DNA of 64,000 nucleotides. It comes from Pseudarthrobacter sp. SSS035 (GTDB taxonomy: Bacteria; Actinomycetota; Actinomycetes; Actinomycetales; Micrococcaceae). The translations under genes were made by a program, and so were the position numbers. Positions 8,726 to 16,772 of this stretch are shown piece by piece. The notes beneath the pieces are model-generated. The model searched no databases, had not been told where the DNA came from, and saw only the letters and a list, made by a program, of their open reading frames with translations. Numbering within the stretch: the stretch's first letter is position 1; every line of letters starts with the position of its first letter. Where the stretch lies: contig NZ_CP096882.1 of the NCBI RefSeq assembly GCF_023273875.1, positions 992,001 to 1,056,000 on the forward strand. Reading direction: 5' to 3'.

Positions 8726-9799
8726 TCAGGGTGCTCCCGCTTCCCGGCGGCCGGCTTCGCGGGCTTCTTCGACCAGCCGAAGCAGCTCTGTCTTCCGACG
8801 CCGCCTACCCCAGAAAAGACCGCCAAACAGAAGCAGCAAGGCAATGAGGATAGCGAGCTGAGGCCACGGAATCGCCCATAGCGTCACACTTTCCAGCGCC
8901 GGATCCAGAGCTTGGGTCGCGCCATCCGGGGCAATGCCCCCTCGCGAAACCGTCAGTGGCAACGTTATGATGCCTAGCGGCCACACGTCCCGCACGTGGA
9001 TGCGGACCGTTCTCCGGTCACCCGGCAGCAGTTCAAGGCTGCGGGCTTCCTCCGTCCCGGCGGCGGGTGATCTCCCGCCGTTCACTGTTATGGAAGCGTC
9101 TACGGATAGCCGGACGTTCCCCGTGTTCTCAAGGTCAACGGTAATGTCGGCAGACCCTGGCTCGACCGGGTTCCAAGACGTCTCGTAGCTGGCGGCTGCA
9201 TGGATTCCTAGTCCGGGTTTAACTTCCCCCTTCACCCGGGTCATGACACGGAACCCGACGCGGCTCTCCACGCCCAGCCGTGTGCCGTCCTTGGCACCCT
9301 CGGAATGAATTGACGCAGCGATGCCTGCGGCGTGATCGCCGGGTGTTGCGTTCTGGGGGACCGTCACCGTGAATGGCACGACGACGGCGCCGCCTGCCAC
9401 CACCGTGACGGTATAGTCCATCGAAATCCACATACCCGCGCCGACCGACGTTTTGTCGGCAGGCAGCATGTTGAAGCGCCCAGTCGAGGTGAAATAGCCA
9501 TCCGCTGCCGTGAGCGAAAAGGTAACGTCCCGGTCGCCGAGGTTCCTGACGGCGAGATGCTCATCGACGCTGGCCCCGGAATCGAGCTCCAGTTCCACCC
9601 ACGAGCGGCCGTCAGGGCCCGCCGCGTCCGATGGACTCATGGCCCACGTGACGGGGCTGCCGTCAGGACCGCTTGTTGTCCCAAAGCTTGCCGGCGCAGC
9701 GGGAAGGTTTGCCAGGAAGACCGCGGCCATGACAAACATAGTGACAGCGCAGCGACGCAGGAGTCCTGCGCGGGCCAGCATAAGTAGTACGGGCCTCAT
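8726..9799 (-). CDS. Membrane-anchored DUF916/WxLIP-like surface protein
   Basis: About 357 residues from ATG 9799 (TTG 9823 is an in-frame alternative directly after the upstream stop). An N-terminal signal (LLRRCAVTMFVMAAVFLANLPAAPAS) is followed by two beta-rich domains: SVDEHLAVRNLGDRDVTFSLTAADGYF and ADITVDLENTGNVRLSVDASITVNGG, resembling DUF916 and its C-terminal partner in WxL-interacting proteins. A membrane helix (AIPWPQLAILIALLLLFGGLFW) and a basic cytoplasmic tail close the protein. It directly follows the split gene for a small secreted WxL-like protein, so the two should form a cell-surface pair. Binding partner and function are unknown. Confidence 0.7.
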   Translation of the reverse strand: MRPVLLMLARAGLLRRCAVTMFVMAAVFLANLPAAPASFGTTSGPDGSPVTWAMSPSDAAGPDGRSWVELELDSGASVDEHLAVRNLGDRDVTFSLTAADGYFTSTGRFNMLPADKTSVGAGMWISMDYTVTVVAGGAVVVPFTVTVPQNATPGDHAAGIAASIHSEGAKDGTRLGVESRVGFRVMTRVKGEVKPGLGIHAAASYETSWNPVEPGSADITVDLENTGNVRLSVDASITVNGGRSPAAGTEEARSLELLPGDRRTVRIHVRDVWPLGIITLPLTVSRGGIAPDGATQALDPALESVTLWAIPWPQLAILIALLLLFGGLFWGRRRRKTELLRLVEEAREAGRREAGAP

Positions 9800-9823
9800 G
9801 GGATGCCGATACTTCCGTTGCAA

Positions 9824-10297
9824 CTATTCGAACAGCGAGATAGTCAGTTTCGCGGTGTAGTCACCCGGAGCGACCGTTGCCGACGTCCGCAGGAAGAGAT
9901 CCGCGGTCGCAGTCCACTGCCCCTCTGAAGCAATTGCACCCGAATCTGGAGCCAACGCGAGGAGCTCCTGGTCAACCAGGCCTACCGCGTGTGGTCCGGA
10001 GTCCATCACAGTGCCCACTTGATCGCCCTCTGCAACCAGCCCCGACTCCCCGCCGTCGATGAGCTGCGGCTGCCACCCCAAGTGTGAGGCACTGATCGCC
10101 GGCTGACCCGAGTCTCCTGCGAAATCAGTGGACGATCCCAGCACGTACCAACCGGCACCCGCAGGAATCTCATCCGCTGCGCGGGTGTCGGTAACCGTCA
10201 CGGTCGGTAGAGAGCCTTTGAATTGCCGCACGGTGGACGTTGACCCGTCCTCGGTGAGCGTTGTAGTGGTGCCCCCGATGCTCATAGCCAGCACACC
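9824..10297 (-). pseudogene. WxL-like secreted protein, C-terminal fragment (interrupted)
   Basis: This fragment encodes VLAMSIGGTTTTLTEDGS through the terminal APGDYTAKLTISLFE and carries the stop, but has no signal peptide or start of its own. Joined to the piece at 12141-12284 it gives an uninterrupted 618-bp frame (205 residues) reading ...GITEPAG-VLAMSIGG..., so the mobile element at 10298-12140 split a single gene. The C-terminal beta strands (GQWTATADLFL...YTAKLTISLFE) resemble the end of WxL-type domains. The intact product would be a small exported protein partnering the membrane protein encoded next, at 8726-9799. Expression of that downstream gene may now depend on readthrough from the element. 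Confidence 0.8.
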
Positions 10298-10373
10298 GGC
10301 GTCGGCTAGAAGGCTAAGTCGGCGAAGCCGTGATTTTTGGGTCGTGTTTTTGGTGGCTGGGTCAGATTCGGGT

Positions 10374-11987
10374 TTAAGCGGCCAGTCCCGTGATGTGGGT
10401 GAGGTTGTCGATCGCGTTTTGGTAGGAGCGCGTGGCGGCTCGCAACCTCGTTGGTACCGGGGTTTGCAGGTCGGCCAGGCCGGTGGGAAGCAGCCGGTCG
10501 TGAACGGCGCTGATGAACATGGCGGTGGAAAGGCCAGTGTCGGTGACCCGGTAGCGGTGGGAGTGTGGGATGCGTTCGATGAGGCCGTGATGGCGAAGCC
10601 GGCGCAGATCATAGGTCATCTGTCCGACGGTAACGGTGCCGGGGTCGGTTCCACGTAGCTGTGCGGTGAGTGAGCGCAGGTCCCGGTTGACGAACCCGTC
10701 CGGTTGCAGTTTGAACACCGGCAACGCGGACAGGAGTGCGTGGCTTCGTTGTTGCCCGAGGCGCAGTCCGGGAATCCGGGCGCCGGCGGCGGTGATGACT
10801 GGGTCGGTGATGGCGTGTAGTGCCTGGGTTCCGGTGATCGGGTCATGGCTGATTCTTTGGACGCGTAGCAGGCGCCTGTTGGCAGTGAAGCCGATCTCCC
10901 GCAGTGCGGGCAGATTTGTCAGTCGTTTGCCGATTCGAAAATCGTAGCTGTCGTTGATTGTTGTCTCGGTCCGCAGGGCCCTCCCTTCCTTGTGGTACTG
11001 CTTGATCGTGGCATTCTTATAGTCCACGTGCAGGCTCGGGGTGACCCCGTCTGTGATCACCCTGGTCCTGAACCGGCCCGGGGTTGGCCGGGGCCCGGTC
11101 TTCATCAACCGGCGGCCGAAGACCAGGCTGACCTGGTCCGGGCGGCCGGTATCAAGGTTCTCGCGGATCACGTTCTCGAAGAACACTCGCCCCGACACCG
11201 GGCTGTCGAGCATTTGGGTCAAGGAGAACTCCGCCTGCAACACCGAGACGTCGTAGCGGTACCCGGCGGCCCGGTCGACAGCGGTAAACGGGTGGGGCAG
11301 GATGGCCAGCCACTTGCGCAGCAGCGCGTCGATCTGCTCCGGTCCGAGACGGTCGCAGATTCCCTGCAGGCCCGGGACGTCCTCCACCGCGGCGAAGGCG
11401 TTATCCATCGCTACGTAACCGATCCCCGCCTTAGCGGCCTGCCGCTGGGCCCAGTGGTGGCCGTTGATGCACAACTTCGCGTTATAGGGGAAGTAGGAGC
11501 AGAACTTGAGGAAGAACGGCCCGAAATCGGCGTCAACACAATAGAAGTAGAAATGGTTGACCACCCCGGTGGTCTTCACGATCCACGGGTAGGACAACCC
11601 GTCGTCGTGGTGACGTTTCTCAGTCCGGAACAGCGGGGTTTTCTCCTGAGCCCGGCCGATGAACACTACCCCCTCCGGAGCGGTGAACGACGCCAGCCGG
11701 TTGGCCATCACGTCGTCCTTGCGTTGGCCCTTGAGGAAATCCACCCACTCGATATGTTCCGCCTCGGCGAAGCCGTGGACCGCCGCGGTGAACCGGTCGG
11801 TGATCTTCGCCAACGGTGCCGTGGAGGCGATCGGCAAACCCAACTGCCGCTGCACATAGCCCACCAGGCCGGCGGCATACTGCAGTTTGGGCTGATACAC
11901 GTTGAGGTACATCCGGTCGATGCACTCAACTTCGAACCTCACATGCTCGGACAAGACATCTGCCACGGTGCGCGCTATCGTCATCAC
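10374..11987 (-). CDS. Uncharacterised mobile-element protein
   Basis: 537 residues, starting at GTG 11987 or ATG 11984. It opens with TIARTVADVLSEHVRFEVECIDRMYLNVYQPKLQ, and has a central part with WIVKTTGVVNHFYFYCVD, YNAKLCINGHHWAQRQA and KQYHKEGRALRTETTINDSYDF. The last 150 residues include a possible winged-helix segment (VTVGQMTYDLRRLRHHGLIERIPHSHRYRVT). I recognise no DDE, HUH, serine or tyrosine recombinase signature. Its presence as the only ORF of an element that has interrupted a gene implies a role in mobility, though this is an inference. The CGGAGC that could serve as ribosome binding site lies within one arm of the long leader stem, so RNA folding may control its translation. 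Confidence 0.7.
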   Translation of the reverse strand: MMTIARTVADVLSEHVRFEVECIDRMYLNVYQPKLQYAAGLVGYVQRQLGLPIASTAPLAKITDRFTAAVHGFAEAEHIEWVDFLKGQRKDDVMANRLASFTAPEGVVFIGRAQEKTPLFRTEKRHHDDGLSYPWIVKTTGVVNHFYFYCVDADFGPFFLKFCSYFPYNAKLCINGHHWAQRQAAKAGIGYVAMDNAFAAVEDVPGLQGICDRLGPEQIDALLRKWLAILPHPFTAVDRAAGYRYDVSVLQAEFSLTQMLDSPVSGRVFFENVIRENLDTGRPDQVSLVFGRRLMKTGPRPTPGRFRTRVITDGVTPSLHVDYKNATIKQYHKEGRALRTETTINDSYDFRIGKRLTNLPALREIGFTANRRLLRVQRISHDPITGTQALHAITDPVITAAGARIPGLRLGQQRSHALLSALPVFKLQPDGFVNRDLRSLTAQLRGTDPGTVTVGQMTYDLRRLRHHGLIERIPHSHRYRVTDTGLSTAMFISAVHDRLLPTGLADLQTPVPTRLRAATRSYQNAIDNLTHITGLAA

Positions 11988-12128
11988 AAGCTCCGGTCGG
12001 TGATCAGGAGGCCGAAAGGCCCACCACTGCTACGGCAGTCATACACCCGCGACAATTCAACTGTCACGGATCACCCTGCCCGACCGGAGCCCCCCCACCC
12101 ACGGTGAGACAACATGCCTTGTCGGGCT
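11988..12128 (-). ncRNA. Putative structured RNA in the leader of the mobile element
   Basis: An 11-bp perfect inverted repeat GCTCCGGTCGG (11990-12000) / CCGACCGGAGC (12080-12090), lengthened by TGATC/GATCA after a small bulge, encloses at least three smaller elements: GGCC-GAAA-GGCC at 12010-12021, ACTGC-TACG-GCAGT at 12026-12039, and a weaker GACA/TGTC stem near 12051-12065. This is a multibranched layout closed by one long stem, without any ORF. It could be a regulatory leader or a functional RNA of the element. The fold is read by eye only. Confidence 0.45.
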
Positions 12129-12140
12129 GGGGCGAAGCCC

Positions 12141-12284
12141 CGCTGGTTCTGTAATGCCAACGTTGACATCCACGTCCTGCTCGCCGTGGTTCTCTTCAGC
12201 CATCGCCATCCCGGCGACACCAAGCAGCAGTGCTGTGCCTGCAGCAACGGCGGAGCACCGTGCGGCGAATCCAATTCTGTTCAT
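12141..12284 (-). pseudogene. WxL-like secreted protein, N-terminal fragment (interrupted)
   Basis: This piece encodes a start (ATG 12284, with AGAGGAT about 12 bases upstream), a clear Sec signal peptide (MNRIGFAARC...LLLGVAGMAMA, cleavage expected near residue 29) and the first mature residues EENHGEQDVDVNVGITEPAG. The frame then runs into the mobile element and ends there. It joins in frame to 9824-10297. The gene is the first of a two-gene surface cassette located between importer operon 2 and the galactanase gene; it has no LacI-type palindrome upstream. Confidence 0.8.
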
Positions 12285-12388
12285 CTGATAAATCCTCTGT
12301 AAGTTCCGGCCGTCAGCCGGGGTGGTTCGGTGATGCGTGGAAAGTGCCATGCCGGCGGCCCGTCGAGTAACAGGCCGCCGGAATTGGC

Positions 12389-15300
12389 TCAGTTACAGGT
12401 CGCTGCGTTGTATGCGGCTTCCTTGGTTACAGTTACGGGCTGGCCATTCACCGTGCCCGTAGCTTCTACGGACACCACACCGGCCTGGACGGACACAGCG
12501 CGGGTGGAGAAGGCATGCACCGCGTTCTTAGTGGGCTTTACCTGGGCGAAGGACTTGGTCCCGAAAGCCGAGGTGAACTTCACCTGGACCGACGAGGCTT
12601 CATTGTTCGTCGCCTGGACGTTCACCACAACCTTGCCGGAAACGCACTTGGTGCTTGCTACCGCGGATACGTTTAGGGCCGGCGACGGGGTGAGCGTCGG
12701 AACCGGGTTCGCGATCATTAGCCAGCTGAGCTGTACGTCCGGCCCCCTCGTGGGGCTAAGCGCGAAGGTGAGCTTCCCGTCAGTGCCCACGGTGACGTTC
12801 TGGTAGGCCGCGGACTGGTAGTCCCCGCTGTAGTCGTGGTCGGCCTCCACCACAGCACCATTGACGGTTACCTTGGCTCCGCGGTCGTCCCACTGGGCCC
12901 AAGGATCGTAGTAGCCAGCGTAGACCGTGTAGGTGCCCGGGGCCAGGTCACTGAAGCGGTAGGTCAGGTCACGTCCAGCGGCGGCGTACCGGAGCGTCGT
13001 GAAGATGTTGCCGTCAGCGGTGCCTTCAACTCCGCTGCCTTCGCTCTCGTAGCCCCACGCTTTGCCAGTGGCAGGGTCTGCCCCGAAGGGCTGGTCAGCC
13101 GTGCTGTTGAGGACAGGTCCATCCTGCGTTGCGGCCTCCATCAGCGCGGTCCAGTCGGCTGTTTGTTTCCCGCCGGCGTTCACCGCGTACTGGACGCCCT
13201 CCGGGACAACCGGGATGGTGCGGCTGAAGGTTCGGCCACCGAAACCGGACAGCGTGCCAGTGGCGGTAATGACTCCCACAGTGTTGGTGCTGCCGGTAAC
13301 CTGCCAGGTGACAGGCTGCGAAGAGGTCTGCCCGTTCTGCGTGACCGTCACGGTGTTGACGTTGAAGGCTTCACCGACAGCCAGGCTCGAAGGAACTCCG
13401 GTGACGCTCCACGCAGAGTTGGCATCGAGGTCCTCGAGGCGCCATTCGGACGGTGACAGGACGCTGAGGGTCTTGCCGCCTTCGCCCATCTGGATGGGCA
13501 GCCAGACCATCTGCGCGTTTGCCAGGTCTGTCCCGTTGTTCCAGCGGTCACCCATGTAGATGAACTTGCCATTCGCGGCATCGACCGGAATGACGGACGA
13601 AGGCTGCGAATTGTTGGAATTCCAGGCAACATCGCTGCTGAACGGATTTGGCATCTCCGTCCAATCGCCCAGGATGCTGGTTGCCGTGCCGTACTCGGCC
13701 GGGTTGGCCGCCCAACCAGTGGTTCCCGAGGTGATGATGAAGTAGCGGCCCTGGTACTTGAAGATGGCCGGTGATTCGCGGGAGTCGTTGACAAAGGCGC
13801 GCCGGAAGTCGATGCCCTCCACGGCTTCGTCCGGCGAGGCAGAGAGGTGGGTGTAGTCAGCGTTGAGTTTCGAGATGAACATCGTCTTGTTCTCTTCGCT
13901 GGAGTAGATGATGTAGCCGGTACCGTCGTCGTCCACGAAGAGGTTCATGTCCCTGGCCATGCCCGGGTTGTTCGGCGCCTGGTTGGTGGGATCGCCTGCA
14001 GTCGCCTTGTGGAGCCGGTAGCTGTCGATGTAGCGGAACGGCCCGAACGGCGAATCGGATACTGCGACGCCGGCGTTGGCCTTGGCATACTGTGCGTCCG
14101 ACCAGCTGGAAGGGCCATCGGCATGGACCCACATGACCCACTTGTTGGTGGCCGCGTTGTAGATGACCTTTGGCCGTTCGAGGATGGCCGGGACCTCACC
14201 GTTGACGGACACCGTTCCGAGGTCTCGGTAAACAGCGTTCGTCTGCTCAGTGGTGTAACCCGAGTACAGGCCCTGGAAATACGGATCGTTGGTGAACTGG
14301 TCCGGGGAGGACATCGCCTTCAGTGCTACTCCGCGGTCCGTCCAGTTGTAGAGGTCGTAGGAGCTGTAGGCATGCACGCCAGGCGAGGAGTGGTAACCGT
14401 TAGTGCGGTCCTCCCCGTACAGGTAGTAGATGGTGCGGCCTTCCGAGTCCTTGGAGGAGACAACTTGGCCGCCGTGGGCCTGGATCACATTGCCCGATTC
14501 GTCCCGCCATTCCTGGCCGGGCTTGAAGCTCGTGTAGCCCGTGCCTTCGTTCGCATTGCGCAGGGTGAACGCTTGGTTCGCCCCACCATTCGAGGTCCAC
14601 AACCCAATCCAGGAGCCAGAAGCCGTGGACTGGTTGGACACATCCAAAACCTGTTCCCGTCCGGCGTTGAGGAGGCTGAACGACGTACCATCGGTCGTGT
14701 TGAAGAGCCATTGGGCCGAGGTGTCTGCGAGCGCTTCGTCGTCGGTGATAGTGCGCAGGACGGTTCCGTTGGCATCGGCGGCCAAAGCACGGCCGTCAGC
14801 GAGCCTCAGGACGAACCGGTCACGAGTGGTGCCGTCTTCGTCGGCGATGAGGGTGGCCTTCCAGAGCTGAGTGGGTGAGGCGACGGAGTCGCCCAGCACA
14901 GTTGCCGGACTTCCATCCGAGGCCGTCACGGCCCTGCCGCTCTGGACTCCGACGAAGCTGTAGGACTGTCCGTCCTGTACTACCGGCGCATCGGCGGCGA
15001 CGCCGGTTGCCCCGTTGACAACGAAGGTCGTGACTGACTTGGCGGGCACGGTCAGCGTTGCCGAGCGCGTTCCGGCGTCGATAGCAACAGGGGTGCCGTT
15101 CACCAGCGCGTTGGCGGTGGGATCGCCGGCCGGAGACTGGGTGGTAACCACCGGAGTAACAGTGGCACCGGCGCCGATCGCCGCGAATTTGGACAAGTCC
15201 AGCCTGACGGTCTTAGCCTGGTCGGAATCGTTGGTGTGCACCATAGCGAGCCCGGAACCGTCGTTCTTCAGTGCAGACGTCGTCTTCCCGTCGCTGGTGG

Positions 15301-16681
15301 GAATGATCCGGTCGCCAGGTTCGATGTAGTGGGTGAAGTTCCGGATGGTGTTGTACTTCGAGTTCACTTCGGTGCGGCACGAAGGATCCGCGGCGCCGTC
15401 AGCTACGCGCCGTGCGGAGTCGCCGTCGGCATTGCAGTCGAAGTCGATGAAGACCGATCCCCAGTTCTTCTTCTCGCCGAATTCCATGTTGTAGAGGTCC
15501 TCAACGGGCTGCCACAGTACCCAGGATTCGGGGTCGAGCTCGCGCAAGTCGTCGGTGATGCGTGTCGCCATGCCGAGGCCGTTTTCGATGCTGGCCGGGT
15601 TCCACGAATCGCCTCCCCAGTTGCCTTCCACTTCGCTCATGGACAATGGTTTGCCGGCGGCCTTGGCGATGTCGCGGACCTGCATACGGTCGCCGGTGGA
15701 GTACGTGTGGACATTGAGCTGGCTGACGGCCTGCTTGGTTTCCGGGGTCCACCCGTTCCAGTCTTCGACAAAGCGTCCAGGAGACGTCTCGTCTGGACCG
15801 GACACTTTGGCTTCGGTGGTAGTGCCCTGCTCAGCGAGTTCGGCAGCCATGGCCGTCAGCACCTGGGACTGCAGGGCGGGGCCGGCGTGGGCGCCTTCCT
15901 GTCCTCCGCCATTCGGCAGGCCGTTGCCGCCGATGGTGGTCTTCCAGTAGTTCGTGTTGGGCTCGTTGAGGGGGTTGATGGTGTCGAAACTGATGCCCTC
16001 AGCCTGCTCGACGTGCTGCGCGGCGGTCTTGAGGTAATTGACGAACTTGCCGATTGCCTGGGGCTTGATCTGGTCCGCATTCGGGTCGAGGCCACCGCTG
16101 ACGTAGCCGCTCTCTGTCATGAAATAGGGCGGAGAGTTGCTGAACGCCTCCCAGGTGGTCACTTTGTCCTTGATGGCCGCGATCCAAGCGCGCTGCGAAG
16201 CGTCGGCGTCAAGGTTGTAGTCCGAGGCGTTGTCTCCCGTCCATGCGGCGAGGAAGCGGTCCCGGTCAGCGTAGTTGGTGGTGATGGGCCCGGCTTGGTC
16301 GGAGAGCCCAGTATTCGGGTTCCACCAGCCGGGAACGGCACCACCGGGACGTAGGTAGTCGGGTATGTCAGTGGCGTTGCCACCGCCGATGTTGTAGCGG
16401 GCGATGTTGAGGTTCAGGCCGTCGTCGCCGAAGACCTTGTCTATGAGGTCGTTGCGGATGGCCTCCGGATAATGTCCGGTGGCATTGGCCATCCAGACGA
16501 GGCTGGTGCCCCATCCTTTGAACGCCGGTCCTGCCTGTGCGGGGTTCGGTGTCAGAACAACGGGATTGTCTGCAGCTGATGCCGCCGGGGGTAAGAGTGG
16601 GAGTGTAGCCAGGGCGAGGGTTGAGGCGGCGATTGCCGCTGCTATGCGATAACGCGACGATGCGTTCGATGTCGACAACAT
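12389..16681 (-). CDS. Secreted multidomain GH30-GH43 arabinogalactanase
   Basis: A 1430-residue exported enzyme. Signal peptide: residues 1 to about 36 (ends PPAASA). GH30-type TIM barrel plus beta domain: about 40-555, with FKGWGTSLVWMA, LNIARYNIGGGN, NPLNEPNTNYW (Glu240, expected acid/base) and KPLSMSEVEGNWGG (Glu350, expected nucleophile), closest in character to endo-beta-1,6-galactanases. Ricin-like beta-trefoil: about 565-710 (repeated QLW/QWL and AFTLRN motifs). GH43 five-bladed propeller: about 715-1080, opening with NVIQAHGGQV and holding ERPKVIYNAATNKWVMWVH and RESPAIFKYQGRYFIITSGTTGW, typical of exo-beta-1,3-galactanases. An Ig-like domain (about 1090-1160), a carbohydrate-binding-like beta sandwich (about 1165-1325) and a C-terminal beta domain follow. 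Two LacI-type palindromes lie directly upstream. Enzyme activities are inferred from family resemblance. Confidence 0.88.
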   Translation of the reverse strand: MLSTSNASSRYRIAAAIAASTLALATLPLLPPAASAADNPVVLTPNPAQAGPAFKGWGTSLVWMANATGHYPEAIRNDLIDKVFGDDGLNLNIARYNIGGGNATDIPDYLRPGGAVPGWWNPNTGLSDQAGPITTNYADRDRFLAAWTGDNASDYNLDADASQRAWIAAIKDKVTTWEAFSNSPPYFMTESGYVSGGLDPNADQIKPQAIGKFVNYLKTAAQHVEQAEGISFDTINPLNEPNTNYWKTTIGGNGLPNGGGQEGAHAGPALQSQVLTAMAAELAEQGTTTEAKVSGPDETSPGRFVEDWNGWTPETKQAVSQLNVHTYSTGDRMQVRDIAKAAGKPLSMSEVEGNWGGDSWNPASIENGLGMATRITDDLRELDPESWVLWQPVEDLYNMEFGEKKNWGSVFIDFDCNADGDSARRVADGAADPSCRTEVNSKYNTIRNFTHYIEPGDRIIPTSDGKTTSALKNDGSGLAMVHTNDSDQAKTVRLDLSKFAAIGAGATVTPVVTTQSPAGDPTANALVNGTPVAIDAGTRSATLTVPAKSVTTFVVNGATGVAADAPVVQDGQSYSFVGVQSGRAVTASDGSPATVLGDSVASPTQLWKATLIADEDGTTRDRFVLRLADGRALAADANGTVLRTITDDEALADTSAQWLFNTTDGTSFSLLNAGREQVLDVSNQSTASGSWIGLWTSNGGANQAFTLRNANEGTGYTSFKPGQEWRDESGNVIQAHGGQVVSSKDSEGRTIYYLYGEDRTNGYHSSPGVHAYSSYDLYNWTDRGVALKAMSSPDQFTNDPYFQGLYSGYTTEQTNAVYRDLGTVSVNGEVPAILERPKVIYNAATNKWVMWVHADGPSSWSDAQYAKANAGVAVSDSPFGPFRYIDSYRLHKATAGDPTNQAPNNPGMARDMNLFVDDDGTGYIIYSSEENKTMFISKLNADYTHLSASPDEAVEGIDFRRAFVNDSRESPAIFKYQGRYFIITSGTTGWAANPAEYGTATSILGDWTEMPNPFSSDVAWNSNNSQPSSVIPVDAANGKFIYMGDRWNNGTDLANAQMVWLPIQMGEGGKTLSVLSPSEWRLEDLDANSAWSVTGVPSSLAVGEAFNVNTVTVTQNGQTSSQPVTWQVTGSTNTVGVITATGTLSGFGGRTFSRTIPVVPEGVQYAVNAGGKQTADWTALMEAATQDGPVLNSTADQPFGADPATGKAWGYESEGSGVEGTADGNIFTTLRYAAAGRDLTYRFSDLAPGTYTVYAGYYDPWAQWDDRGAKVTVNGAVVEADHDYSGDYQSAAYQNVTVGTDGKLTFALSPTRGPDVQLSWLMIANPVPTLTPSPALNVSAVASTKCVSGKVVVNVQATNNEASSVQVKFTSAFGTKSFAQVKPTKNAVHAFSTRAVSVQAGVVSVEATGTVNGQPVTVTKEAAYNAATCN

Positions 16682-16700
16682 TGTCTAATCCAATCCGTTC

Positions 16701-16716
16701 ATGTTTACGTGAACAT
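16701..16716. promoter_or_regulatory. LacI-type operator at galactanase gene, site 1
   Basis: ATGTTTACGTGAACAT, 20 bases before the ATG at 16681 in the minus direction. It is the exact inverse of the site at 8617-8632, which directly ties the enzyme gene to importer operon 2. Confidence 0.75.
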
Positions 16717-16720
16717 ATAT

Positions 16721-16736
16721 GAGTTTACGTAAACAT
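16721..16736. promoter_or_regulatory. LacI-type operator at galactanase gene, site 2
   Basis: GAGTTTACGTAAACAT with perfect core GTTTACGTAAAC at 16723-16734. It lies 20 bp centre to centre from site 1, two helical turns, so both repressors would face the same side of the DNA. Confidence 0.75.
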
Positions 16737-16772
16737 AGCGCTGGCAGAAGGGTTGCGTCAAGACCTCGCGAT

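Larger units (their letters stand above)
10298..12140 (-). mobile_element. 1.84-kb insertion element with 537-residue protein and structured leader
   Basis: The boundaries follow from restoring the split host frame exactly; a 1-2 bp ambiguity remains because both junctions carry G residues. No target duplication and no ordinary terminal inverted repeat are visible. Each end instead carries a GGC-GAA-GCC stem-loop in the same orientation (10320-10330 and 12129-12141). In the coding direction the element has about 153 nt of noncoding leader, one ORF, and a 76-nt tail. The leader contains an 11-bp long-range stem enclosing smaller hairpins. These traits (one ORF, hairpin ends, no duplication, structured noncoding part) differ from classical DDE elements; I cannot assign an IS family. 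Confidence 0.75.
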
